Shown here piece after piece: positions 1 to 7,778 of a stretch of DNA of 64,000 bases. The position numbers were made by a program, and so were the translations under genes. This DNA comes from Parafrankia sp. EUN1f (GTDB taxonomy: Bacteria > Actinomycetota > Actinomycetes > Frankiales > Frankiaceae), in assembly GCF_000177675.1 (NCBI RefSeq), contig NZ_ADGX01000025.1, positions 1 to 64,000 on the forward strand, written 5' to 3'. The notes under the pieces were generated by a model. That model did no database searches. It was not told the origin of the DNA and saw only the letters and a program-made list of their open reading frames with translations. Each line of letters begins with the position of its first letter. The first letter of the stretch is position 1.

Positions 1-1
1 C

Positions 2-427
2 GAGCACCCGGACGCTGAGGTCCTGCTGTCCCAGCCCGGCCTGGGCACGGTCCTCGCTGCCCGGGTGCTCGCCGAGTTCGGGGACGACCCGAAGCGCTAC
101 ACCGACGCCAAAGCCCGCCGCAACTACGCCGGCACCAGCCCGATCACCCGCGCGTCAGGCCGCAAGACCGTGGTCATGGCCCGCTACGCCCGCAACAACC
201 GGCTCGCCGACGCCCTGCACCAGCAGGCCTTCTGCGCCCTGAACGCCTCGCCCGGCGCCCGTGCCTACTACGACACCGTCCGCGGACGCGGCAAGTCCCA
301 CCACGCCGCCCTCCGCCAGCTCGGCAACCGCCTGGTCGGCATCCTCCATGGCTGCCTCAAGACCCATACCCCCTACGACGAGGCAACCGCCTGGCCGCGG
401 AACGTCACGCTCGCACCCGCCGCTTGA
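2..427 (+). CDS. IS110-family transposase, C-terminal part (5' end outside window)
   Basis: The reading frame is open from the first codon of the window, so only the C-terminal ~141 residues are visible. The segment LSQPGLGTVLAARVLAEFGD, then a GTSPITRASG-type motif and the tail with KSHHAALRQLGNRLVGIL, is the transposase_20 (IS116/IS110/IS902) half of an IS110-type DEDD transposase. It holds the helix-hairpin-helix-like segment and the conserved serine region. The N-terminal DEDD catalytic domain lies upstream and cannot be checked, so it is not known whether the element is whole. IS110 elements lack classical terminal inverted repeats; a short hairpin follows the stop. Neighbours (DUF2637 protein, lone ParA) also have a mobile-element character. 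Confidence 0.85.
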   Translation, partial: EHPDAEVLLSQPGLGTVLAARVLAEFGDDPKRYTDAKARRNYAGTSPITRASGRKTVVMARYARNNRLADALHQQAFCALNASPGARAYYDTVRGRGKSHHAALRQLGNRLVGILHGCLKTHTPYDEATAWPRNVTLAPAA

Positions 428-448
428 CATCCAAAAACATGGGATGTC
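426..448. terminator. Short hairpin just after the IS110 transposase stop
   Basis: GACATCC (426-432) pairs with GGATGTC (442-448) around a 9-nt A-rich loop, overlapping the transposase stop codon. It could end transposase transcription or be part of the IS110 right end. There is no T-tract. From here to 587 I see no gene. Confidence 0.4.
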
Positions 449-587
449 TGACCTGATGCCGCGTCCTGCTTGGCCCCGCGTGTCGCGCCTGCGCGGGAGC
501 ACCGCCGGGCGACTCGCGTCAGGGCGCCTACCCCGCCCCCGTGAGCAGCGGGGCCTCCGCGACCAGCGCGTCGGGTGAGCTGTCCTG

Positions 588-902
588 TCAGCGGATCGGC
601 AGCGTCAGGGAGGGTCCGGGGGAGGCCATGCCGCGGCGCCGTCCTGACGATCCGGTGCCGGCACCGGTGCTGGTGCCCGTGTCCGCGGCGCGGGGCGTGG
701 GGACGGCGACAGGTAGCGGGCCGGTGGCCAGGCCGGCGTAGCGGGTCTCCTTGCGGACCTGGTAGACCCAGCTCTTGCTGACGGTGACGCCCCACCGCGC
801 GAGCAGGGCCACGGCGGCCGTGGCCGAGCCGCCGGACTCGTCGAGGGCGCGGATGATCGCCGCGCGCTTCACCGACGGGTCCGTCGCGTCGAGGCCGGTC
901 AG
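588..902 (-). pseudogene. HTH-type C-terminal segment separated from the DUF2637 gene by a frameshift
   Basis: This frame encodes LTGLDATDPSVKRAAIIRAL, then a stretch ending ALLARWGVTVSKSWVYQVRK and a low-complexity tail. The predicted helix-turn-helix (residues around AAVALLARWGVTVSKSWVY) is the kind of C-terminal module carried by actinobacterial DUF2637 proteins. The only in-frame start is a GTG at 872 inside the helix region, with no ribosome binding site that I can see. The upstream gene reads into a stop at 899-901 in another frame exactly where this frame becomes sensible. I therefore read it as the displaced C-terminus of the DUF2637 gene and not as a separate gene. A true independent small DNA-binding protein is the alternative. 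Confidence 0.55.
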
Positions 903-1681
903 TGGCGCTGGTCCGGTCCGGGCGTCGAGTCTTCCGGGCGCTGGCTGGCGTATGGCGGGCGCCGCGGCCCTGAGCTCGCCGGGGCCGGGGAGGGAACGGA
1001 CGGGGCGGGCTGGTCACCTGCCGCCGGGTCGTCCGGGCCGGCGGACGAGCCCGACGTCCCGGCGTCTGCTGTCGAGGTCGGCGGTGGCGATGCCTGCGTC
1101 GCCCCCGGCGCTGGCATCGGGGGCGACGCAGGTGCCGGCGTCGGCGGTTGCGCGGGTCGCGGACCCGTGGCCTCGGGTGGTGCCGCCGCGGAGAGGGCGG
1201 GCGTCGCTGGCGGGTCTGCCGGCGCCTGGGCAGGCGGGGGCGCGAGCCGCCGGTCGGGATGGATCTGGCGCATGAGCAGCTCGTACGAGCCGAGCAGGGC
1301 CAGCGGCGGCCAGCCGGCGATGACGCGGGCGCTCATGGTGGGATCCGCGTGCAGCACGTTCGCGGCCAGGGAGGCACAGGCCCCGGCGGCCAGCAGGCCG
1401 GCCGAAAGCCAGGATCGGCGCCGCCCCGCGCGCCGGTCACCGAGCATGGCCATGGACGCCGCCACGATCAGGCCGTCCACGCTGAACGGCAGGACGGTCG
1501 CCGTCATGGGGTCCTCGCCGTACTGCAGGGCGACACCGCGCATGTGCCGGTAGGAGACGAAGGCCGCGACCGTGGCGACCGTGGCCACCGCGACGACCGT
1601 CGTGATCCGGATCGCCCGTTCGGACCGCGCGCCCACCCGCGGAGGTTCCGTCGTCGCCTGTTCGTCCACCACACCGATCAC
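899..1681 (-). CDS. DUF2637 membrane protein (Spd-like), C-terminus probably frameshifted
   Basis: The protein begins with a short cytoplasmic part and then about four hydrophobic helices (around ITTVVAVATVATVAAFVSY, VLPFSVDGLIVAASMAML, WLSAGLLAAGACASLAA, VIAGWPPLALLGSYELLM), the DUF2637 pattern. A long Pro/Ala-rich linker follows. DUF2637 proteins are known from actinomycete plasmids, integrative elements and chromosomes; some are related to Spd (spreading) proteins of conjugative plasmids, and their precise role is unknown. I chose GTG 1681 because GGAG lies 5 nt upstream; ATG 1747 and GTG 1888 are longer alternatives without a ribosome binding site. The linker ends at a stop at 899-901 while the expected HTH domain continues in a neighbouring frame (588-902), so a single-base indel around 900-935 is likely. 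Confidence 0.7.
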   Translation of the reverse strand: MIGVVDEQATTEPPRVGARSERAIRITTVVAVATVATVAAFVSYRHMRGVALQYGEDPMTATVLPFSVDGLIVAASMAMLGDRRAGRRRSWLSAGLLAAGACASLAANVLHADPTMSARVIAGWPPLALLGSYELLMRQIHPDRRLAPPPAQAPADPPATPALSAAAPPEATGPRPAQPPTPAPASPPMPAPGATQASPPPTSTADAGTSGSSAGPDDPAAGDQPAPSVPSPAPASSGPRRPPYASQRPEDSTPGPDQRH

Positions 1682-2020
1682 CCAGTCTCCGGGCCCGGTC
1701 CCGGCGGTCTGGATCGTCCGTGCCGGGAACTTCTTGGGGCAAACCATGGCATGAAGTGTGGATTTTGCGAAATCCGGGTCCGTTCGCTCGACACTCTGGT
1801 GCCAGCCGCAGTGGCCCGGCGGTGTTGCGGCCGTGTTGCGGCGGTTGTTTCGCGGGGTGCGGTGCGCGACGCGAAGAGCGTCCAGCACCCAAATACGGGA
1901 TGAATCCTGATTCGGCCGTAGTCTTCTTGTCTACGGGGCATAAGGGTGCACGGGATGTCCGGAGGGCGTAGGCTGCCCGTCCTCCGTGAGGCCGGCGCGC
2001 GACCGGGGAGCGAGGATGCC

Positions 2021-3013
2021 GTGAAGGTCGTGACGATCGCCAGCTACAAGGGCGGTGTCGGCAAGACCACGTTGACCGCGAACCTCGGAGCGGCCATCGC
2101 CCGCCTCGGCCGGCGGGTCCTGCTCGTCGACCTGGACCCGCAGACGAACCTGACCTTCAACTTCTACGGCGCCGACCAGTGGCGGGAGGATCTCGCCGAC
2201 CGGCGCAGGACGGTCAAGGCCTGGTTCGAGTCCTGGCGGCCGGGTACACCGCCGCCGCCGCTGGCCGGGTACGTCACGAGCCCACCCGTCGCCCAGGCGG
2301 TGGTGGCCGAGGGCGGGGGCACCCTGGACCTGCTCGCCTCCCATCTCGCGCTCGGCGACATCGAGATGGCGCTCGTCGGCCATCTCGGCGGGGCGCAGGC
2401 GCACCGGTCCACCCGCTACTACTTCGAGGTGTACCAGCAGCTCGCGGCGGGGCTCGCCGCGCTGTCCCCGACGGACTACGACCTCGTCCTCATCGACTGC
2501 CCGTCGCATTTCGGGGTCATCACCCGGGCCGCGGTGGCCGCCTGCGACTACCTGCTCATCCCGTCACGGCCGGACAACCAGTCGACGCTGGGCGTCGAGC
2601 ACCTGATGGCGCGGCTGGGGCGCTTCGTCTGGGAGTACAACCGGGTCGCGGAGCTGCAGTCCGGCATCCACCAGGCGGTGAAGCCGCTCGAGCCGCGGCT
2701 GCTGGGCGTCGTCCTGACGATGGTGCAGTACTACCGGGGCACGCCGACGAGCTTCCTGCGCCCGCACATCGAACGGGCCGAGGGGCTGGGGATCCCGATC
2801 TTCTCGTCGATGCTGCGGGTGAACAACCGCGGGTTCGCCGGCGGCGCGGGAACCCCGCTGCCGGCGGTGCTCTCCCCGGATCTCACCCCGGAGCTGGCCC
2901 GCGAGCTGCTCGACCTGGTCGAGGAGTTCCTGCTGCGGATGGGCGCGGCCGGCCGGGGCGCCGCCCGGGTGTGCGACGACGCCGTGCCCGTGACGTCCGG
3001 CTGGAAGCGGTGA
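2021..3013 (+). CDS. ParA-family ATPase (no ParB partner in window)
   Basis: Cytosolic P-loop ATPase of the ParA/MinD class, 330 residues. The deviant Walker A motif [10 protein letters not shown] lies at residues 9-18 with the signature lysine K10 and K15; Walker A' is LLVDLDPQ (D37, D39) and the Walker B aspartate D159 lies in [14 protein letters not shown] 2021 was chosen because GGGGAG precedes it by about 10 nt and the protein then starts directly at the first beta strand; an upstream in-frame start at 1946 would add a non-conserved tail. There is no parB or parS-like repeat nearby, so this is a stand-alone ParA rather than a chromosome partition pair. Its position beside DUF2637 and IS110 fragments fits a decayed plasmid or integrative element, but solitary chromosomal ParA proteins are also common in actinobacteria. 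Confidence 0.85.
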   Translation: MKVVTIASYKGGVGKTTLTANLGAAIARLGRRVLLVDLDPQTNLTFNFYGADQWREDLADRRRTVKAWFESWRPGTPPPPLAGYVTSPPVAQAVVAEGGGTLDLLASHLALGDIEMALVGHLGGAQAHRSTRYYFEVYQQLAAGLAALSPTDYDLVLIDCPSHFGVITRAAVAACDYLLIPSRPDNQSTLGVEHLMARLGRFVWEYNRVAELQSGIHQAVKPLEPRLLGVVLTMVQYYRGTPTSFLRPHIERAEGLGIPIFSSMLRVNNRGFAGGAGTPLPAVLSPDLTPELARELLDLVEEFLLRMGAAGRGAARVCDDAVPVTSGWKR

Positions 3014-3025
3014 CCGCGCCCGGCG

Positions 3026-3051
3026 CGGTGTGACGCGTACGCGTCACACCG
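3026..3051. terminator. Perfect 26-nt palindrome between convergent parA-like and SBP genes
   Basis: CGGTGTGACGCGT is followed at once by its exact reverse complement. The palindrome sits 12 nt after the ParA stop and 34 nt before the SBP stop on the other strand, so it probably ends both transcripts. No T-tract is present. Confidence 0.7.
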
Positions 3052-3085
3052 GCCGTGGCGTGGTCGGGTGGTGCGGTTACCTCGG

Positions 3086-4663
3086 CTACTTCCTGATCCA
3101 CAGCCGGTCGGGCAGCAGCGAGCCGAGACCGTACTGGGTGACGCCGCCGACGTCCTCGGCGGCCATCAGGCCCGGGTTGGCCCGGACGGTGAACACGCCC
3201 GGCACGAGCGCGATCAGCCGCTGCTGGAACGTCTCGTAGGCGGCCTTGCGGGTGGCCGTGTCGGTGGCGGTGCGGCCCGTCGCGAGCGCCTCGTCGAGCT
3301 GCGGGTCGTCGACGCCGGGGAAGTTGCCGCGGGAGTCGCTGCGGAAGGCGGTCCACACCCGCGGGTCCGGGTCGACGAAGCTCGAGGACCACACGAGCAT
3401 GTCGAAGTCGCCGGCCATGCCCAACTTGGTGGCCTCCGGGAAGTCGACCACGCGGATGTTGACCTTGACGTTCTTGTAGGCGCTGAGCTGCGCCTGGATG
3501 TTCTCCGCGGTGTCCTTCATCTCGGACGTGGTGTAGGCGGTGAAGGTGAACTCGACCGGCTTGCCCTCGGCGGCCAGCTCGTCGAACAGCCGTTGCGCGG
3601 TCGCCTTGTCGGTCCTGCGCAGTGGGGCGTCGACATAGAGCGGGGAGGAGTCGGAGAAGAGGGTGTCGACGGTCTTCCCGGCGCCGTTGTAGACGGCGAG
3701 GTTGAGGGTGTCCATGTCGATCGCGGCGGCGATCGCCTGCCGGGCGCGCAGGTCGTCGAACGGCGCCTTGCGCATGTTCATCGCCAGGAACAGCCCGCCG
3801 TTGAGCGGGGTGACGTCCGTGGTGTAGCCCGCGTCGGCGGCCTTGTCGAGGCTGTCCGCGTTCGTCTCGATGACCACGTCGGCCCCGCCGCTGACGAGAG
3901 TGTTGTAGCGCTGGCTCGCGTCGTTCGAGGTGCGGACGGTGATGGTGTCGAGGTAGGGCCGCGGCGCGTCGTGGTAGCGGGTGTTGCGGGTGAGCTCGAT
4001 GCGGTCCTGGCGGGTCCAGCTCTTCAGAGTGTACGGACCGGCCCCGACGGGGTTCCTGTCGAAGGAGTCCTTGCCCTTCGCCAGCGCGGCCGGCGAGGCG
4101 ATCCAGTTCATGGACGTCGTGAGCATCGCCCGCGGGAAGCTCGGCGTCGGCGCCTTCATCTTCACCGTGAGGGTGGTGGCGTCCACGACCTCGATGGCGG
4201 CGACCAGGGAGGCCTCGGACAGGTACGGCGAGGCGTTGGCCGGGTCGCGGTGGCGATCCCAGTTGACCTTGACGGCCTCGGCGTCGAGCGGGGTGCCGTC
4301 GGAGAAGAGCAGGCCGGGCCGCAGCTTCAGGGTGAACGTGGCACCCTGGTCGGTCGTGTCGAACGACTCGGCCATCGTGTAGCTGAGCTCGTCGGTCTTC
4401 TCGTCGTTGACCATCAGGGTGCCGTACAGGGCGTTACCGACGAACCCGCTGATCTGCCAGGCGTTCGTCATGGTCACCGGGTCCATCGAGCTCGGCTCCC
4501 GGATCTGCAGGACCTGCGCCGTGCCGCCCTGCACCGGCGCACCGGTGGGCCCGCTGGCCGTCGGACCCGCGCTGGTGTCGTCGCCACCCCCACAGGCGGC
4601 ACCCAGGGTGAGCGCCGCGCAACAGGCGATGGCGGTGGTCAGTAATCGTGCCCGCCGAGCCAT
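3086..4663 (-). CDS. ABC transporter substrate-binding lipoprotein, family 5 (peptide/nickel type)
   Basis: 525 residues from ATG 4663, which has GGGGA 7 nt upstream; the frame is open further but the N-terminus would lose its signal peptide. MARRARLLTTAIACC and the following hydrophobic run ending LTLGAACGGG form a lipoprotein signal with a lipobox-like cysteine, so the protein should be anchored outside the membrane. The rest matches SBP_bac_5: the segment around FVGNALYGTLMVND, the LKLRPGLLFSDGTPLDAEAV motif, and a C-terminal stretch with a DFDMLVWSSS motif. Family members bind oligopeptides, nickel chelates, opines or other solutes; the ligand cannot be read from sequence. No permease or ATPase genes adjoin it, which is unusual for this family. 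LarC, a nickel-handling protein, lies 0.7 kb upstream on the same strand. Confidence 0.9.
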   Translation of the reverse strand: MARRARLLTTAIACCAALTLGAACGGGDDTSAGPTASGPTGAPVQGGTAQVLQIREPSSMDPVTMTNAWQISGFVGNALYGTLMVNDEKTDELSYTMAESFDTTDQGATFTLKLRPGLLFSDGTPLDAEAVKVNWDRHRDPANASPYLSEASLVAAIEVVDATTLTVKMKAPTPSFPRAMLTTSMNWIASPAALAKGKDSFDRNPVGAGPYTLKSWTRQDRIELTRNTRYHDAPRPYLDTITVRTSNDASQRYNTLVSGGADVVIETNADSLDKAADAGYTTDVTPLNGGLFLAMNMRKAPFDDLRARQAIAAAIDMDTLNLAVYNGAGKTVDTLFSDSSPLYVDAPLRRTDKATAQRLFDELAAEGKPVEFTFTAYTTSEMKDTAENIQAQLSAYKNVKVNIRVVDFPEATKLGMAGDFDMLVWSSSFVDPDPRVWTAFRSDSRGNFPGVDDPQLDEALATGRTATDTATRKAAYETFQQRLIALVPGVFTVRANPGLMAAEDVGGVTQYGLGSLLPDRLWIRK

Positions 4664-5051
4664 GAGTCGTCCCCTTGTCCGTGTCGCGGCAGCCCGCGGG
4701 TCCGGGCGTGCGCCTGCGTCCGAACAGGCGCAGGCAGGCGCGGACCGGCGCGCCGCCATCTGGTCGAGTTCCCGCAGCCGTCGGTCGACGCCCAGGCGTC
4801 CACCGGCCCGCCCGAGCAGCGCCGGTAGGCGCGTTCTCTCATGGTGAGACAGCTGTCTTTCACAGGAAGATAGCGAGCTTCTCGCCACGTTGTCGGTCGT
4901 TTGCGTAACTCTGGCCTGGTGTTTTCGCCCGATTACCGGGCTGGCGCGCGGTCGGCGCGCAGTCACGGAACGGGTCGGCACCGTCGCGGCCGCGGGCGCC
5001 ACGGTGGGCCCCTGCGTGGGCCTGGAGCCACCACGTTGCATACTGACGGCG

Positions 5052-5273
5052 ATGAGCCAGTCATCGGTTCCCAGACGCCACCTGCCGACCAGCCCCTTCA
5101 AAGCACCCGTCATCGTGCCGACTCCGGAGTTCGCCGAGGGAGACCGGGTCGTCCACGACGCCTTCGGGCTTGGCCGGGTCACCCGGGTCGAGGGCACCCA
5201 CGCCGTCCTGGTGGATTTCGGGTCAAGTCAGAAACGCATCGCGAGTCCGTTCGAGGGCATGTCACACCTCTGA
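5052..5273 (+). CDS. Small Tudor/CarD-like domain protein
   Basis: 73 residues starting at ATG 5052. After a short basic N-terminus the sequence has FAEGDRVVHDAFGLGRVTRV and then VLVDFGSSQKRI, the small beta-barrel seen at the C-terminus of PcrA/UvrD helicases and in CarD/TRCF RNA polymerase-interaction domains. As a stand-alone protein it is a small, probably cytosolic, nucleic-acid or polymerase binding module of unknown role; conserved short proteins of this type occur in actinobacteria. The longer in-frame start at 4890 adds a non-conserved segment. It lies alone on the plus strand between two minus-strand genes. Confidence 0.65.
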   Translation: MSQSSVPRRHLPTSPFKAPVIVPTPEFAEGDRVVHDAFGLGRVTRVEGTHAVLVDFGSSQKRIASPFEGMSHL

Positions 5274-5313
5274 GTCTCGGAGGCCCGCTGCGCGCGCAGC
5301 CCGCCTCCGAGAC
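5274..5313. terminator. Bidirectional hairpin between 5052-5273 and larC
   Basis: GTCTCGGAGG (5274-5283) pairs with CCTCCGAGAC (5304-5313), and the loop holds a second GC palindrome (GCTGCGCGCGCAGC, 5288-5301). It sits between two convergent genes and starts right after the upstream stop. Confidence 0.7.
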
Positions 5314-5328
5314 ACGCGGCCTGGAGGT

Positions 5329-6585
5329 TTACTCAGGCTGGTCCGGCTGCGCCGCCGGTGCGCCCAGGTGCTCCGCCGCCGCGGCCCGCGCCAGCTCCAG
5401 CACGACCTTCGGCGCCAGCCCCCGGGCGGCGGCGACCGCGAGCACGTCCTCGTGCTCGACCGAGGCGTTGACGACCTCGCCGCGCGACGAGGCGACCTTC
5501 ACCCGGACCTGCCCACCGGCGACGGGCACCCGCAGCTCCCGGCGGGCCAGCGCCGTCTTCGTGACGACGTACTCACGGACCCCGATCGAGGACGTGTGGC
5601 GGAACAGCACGTCGCGCACGCGGTCGGTGTCGGCGGGGGCACACAGCGCGCAGACGGTGTGCGCCGGCCGACCCTTCTTCATCAGGATCGGCGTGAGCCA
5701 GGCGTCCAGGGCCCCACCCGCGAGCAGCGCCGCCAGCGTCGACGGCCACAGCCGCGGATCCAGATCGTCGACGTTCGCCTCCAGCACGACGTTCTCGCCG
5801 TGGCGGGCACCGTGTGCCACCGCCGCGCCAGCCAGGTTCTCCTGACCGACGACGAGGCGGGTCACGTTCGGGTGCTCGGTGAGATCCCGCCGGCCCGCGC
5901 CGAGCCCGACCGCGGTCGTGCGCATCAGCGGCATGGCACCGAAGCTCTCCGCGAGGGTGACGGCGAGCGCGACGCCGGTCGGTGTCGCGAGCTCCACGTC
6001 GACCGGACCGCCCGCCGCGGGCGCCCCGCTCGCCCGCAGCAGCTCCAGCACGGCCGGCCCCGGCAGCGGGATCGCCCCGTGCGTGGCGTGGACCCGCCCG
6101 CCCCCCAGCGAGATCGGGCTGCACACCAGCCGCCCGACACCCAGCGCGTGCAGCCCGACGACGGCGCAGACGACGTCGGCGATGCTGTCGAGCGCACCGA
6201 CCTCGTGGAAGTGGACCTGCTCGATCGGCCGGCCGTGCACCGCCGCCTCGGCGGCACCCAGGGTGCGGAACACGTCCGCGGCACGCCCGCGCACCCCCGG
6301 GGCGAGCGTGGACGACTCCAGCAGTCCCAGAATGTCGCGCAGTCGCCGGGCCGGCTGGTCCGGCGCGCAGCGCACCAGCACCTGGGTCGCCCGCAGCCCG
6401 CGGCGCGTAACGGTCCGCGCGGCCAGCTCCACGTCGTCGGCCAGGCCCAGCGCGGCCACGGCGGCGCGCAGGACGTCCAGGGGAGCCCCGGCGTCCACGC
6501 AGGCGCCGAGGAGCATGTCCCCGCTGATGCCGCCGGTCGCGTCGAGCCAGCCGACGTTGTCCGCAGAAGTCGTCTCGCCCGCCAT
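5329..6585 (-). CDS. larC: Nickel-pincer cofactor biosynthesis protein LarC
   Basis: 418 residues from ATG 6585. LarC (DUF111 family) is the CTP-dependent nickel insertase that finishes the nickel-pincer nucleotide cofactor of lactate racemase (LarA) and related enzymes. The N-terminus has WLDATGGISGDM (residues 13-24), a hallmark of the family, followed by the QVHFHEVGALDSIAD segment with its histidine and acidic residues near residue 125, the LATPTGVALA motif, and the C-terminal part with VLEANVDDLDPRLWP and LMKKGRPAHT. Length is normal for LarC and no frameshift is seen. LarB and LarE, which make the precursor, are not in the window. A LarA-like protein lies at 48583-50163, the likely type of client. 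The 4-amino-4-deoxychorismate-lyase-like gene just upstream is on the same strand, 77 nt away. Confidence 0.92.
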   Translation of the reverse strand: MAGETTSADNVGWLDATGGISGDMLLGACVDAGAPLDVLRAAVAALGLADDVELAARTVTRRGLRATQVLVRCAPDQPARRLRDILGLLESSTLAPGVRGRAADVFRTLGAAEAAVHGRPIEQVHFHEVGALDSIADVVCAVVGLHALGVGRLVCSPISLGGGRVHATHGAIPLPGPAVLELLRASGAPAAGGPVDVELATPTGVALAVTLAESFGAMPLMRTTAVGLGAGRRDLTEHPNVTRLVVGQENLAGAAVAHGARHGENVVLEANVDDLDPRLWPSTLAALLAGGALDAWLTPILMKKGRPAHTVCALCAPADTDRVRDVLFRHTSSIGVREYVVTKTALARRELRVPVAGGQVRVKVASSRGEVVNASVEHEDVLAVAAARGLAPKVVLELARAAAAEHLGAPAAQPDQPE

Positions 6586-6662
6586 GTCCCCATCATCGTG
6601 GGCCGCGGCCGGCGGCCGGCGTGCCACCCGCCCGAGCACGTCCCGGTCGGGTCCGGTTCCGG

Positions 6663-7547
6663 TCAGATGTCGTCCCAGGGCACCGCGGCGTACACCTGGG
6701 CCAGTGTGGCGACCGCCGCCGGCGCGGCCGGGAACGTCGTCGTGTCGATCCGCCCCACGGGCGCGAGGCCGCGCCCGTTCGCCACGAAGGCGGCCTGGAA
6801 GCGGCCGAGGTCCGCCAGCGGCACCGGTTCCCGCCGGGAGCCCGGCAGCCGCTCGTCGAGCAGCGTCATCGTGACGCCGGTCAGCATCGGGGCCTGCGGC
6901 CAGATCACCGTGGCCGGCCCGGCCGTGTCGGCAGCGGTGTCACCGGACGGGTCCCCGGGCACGTCGCCGGTCGTCAGGAAGCCGATGTTGGCGACGGTGG
7001 TCTCGCACACCAGCCCGTCCGCGGTGACGAGCAGCGCGTCGTCGAACCCGCGGCGGCGGGCGAGCCGGGCGCTGTGCAGCTGCCCGAAGGTCCCGACATG
7101 CTTGAGGTGCGGGAACGGCCGCGGAGAGCACAGGGAGCTCAGCCGCAGCGGGGTGACGGCGGGTTCCGCCGGTGCGCTGACCGAGACCATGACACGGACC
7201 GCCCCGGTCGCGTCCGGGAAGACCACCACCCGTACGGTCGCGTCACCGCGGTGCGCCGGACCATGCGTTGCGGTTGCGGTTGCGGTCGTTCCCGGTGTCG
7301 GCGTCGTGGCGAGGGCGTGTCGGATCCGGTCGCGCAGCAGGTCCGGGTCCAGGCCGGTTCCGTAGAGCTCCTGGTTCGCCTGGTCCAGGCGGCGAAGGTG
7401 CAGCGCGAGGCCGCGGACCCGGCCGGCCCGGACCTGCATGGTCGTGACATGCCCGTCGTTGGTCAGCGCCAGCCGGCGCAGGTCGGCCGGGCCGGCCGGG
7501 CGGGCATCGACCTCGACATGCGGCGACGGCGTCTCCACGGCGTCCAC
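6663..7547 (-). CDS. Class IV PLP-dependent aminotransferase-like protein
   Basis: 294 residues from GTG 7547. It belongs to the fold-type IV family that includes branched-chain aminotransferase and 4-amino-4-deoxychorismate lyase (PabC). The putative Schiff-base lysine is K149 in PRPFPHLKHVGTFGQL; the following GFDDALLVTADGLVCETTVA matches the conserved GxxxxLlvxxxGxvxEtxxANif segment, and the GVTMTLLDERLPG motif follows. The N-terminal DGHVTTMQVRAGRVRGLALH is characteristic of an actinobacterial subgroup whose substrate is not known. Cytosolic. A much longer open frame on this strand runs to 10019 but is the antisense shadow of the next gene. The start has no strong ribosome binding site; GTG seven codons either way is possible. 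Confidence 0.85.
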   Translation of the reverse strand: MDAVETPSPHVEVDARPAGPADLRRLALTNDGHVTTMQVRAGRVRGLALHLRRLDQANQELYGTGLDPDLLRDRIRHALATTPTPGTTATATATHGPAHRGDATVRVVVFPDATGAVRVMVSVSAPAEPAVTPLRLSSLCSPRPFPHLKHVGTFGQLHSARLARRRGFDDALLVTADGLVCETTVANIGFLTTGDVPGDPSGDTAADTAGPATVIWPQAPMLTGVTMTLLDERLPGSRREPVPLADLGRFQAAFVANGRGLAPVGRIDTTTFPAAPAAVATLAQVYAAVPWDDI

Positions 7548-7778
7548 CGTAGTGCCGCATCCGCGCCGCGGTGACTGTTTCCGGGTCGGCTGGTCCGGCA
7601 CATGTGGAGGCCCGATTCGTCCGCCCCGCCGCTGGGCCCGTGATGTTCGCGGGGGAGGATGTTGTTCCGCCAGCGGCGAATTCCGGTAGCGCGTACGGTG
7701 TCGTCGCGACGACGATCTCCCGCCACCCTGGCCGGGCGCGGGCGACGACTGCGGGCCGTGAACGAATGGGGGTCTTCG

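Noticed and set aside
3068-4645. Plus-strand open frame of over 500 codons
   Set aside because: It is the antisense shadow of the substrate-binding protein gene; the product is Arg/Val/Gly-rich and matches no family.
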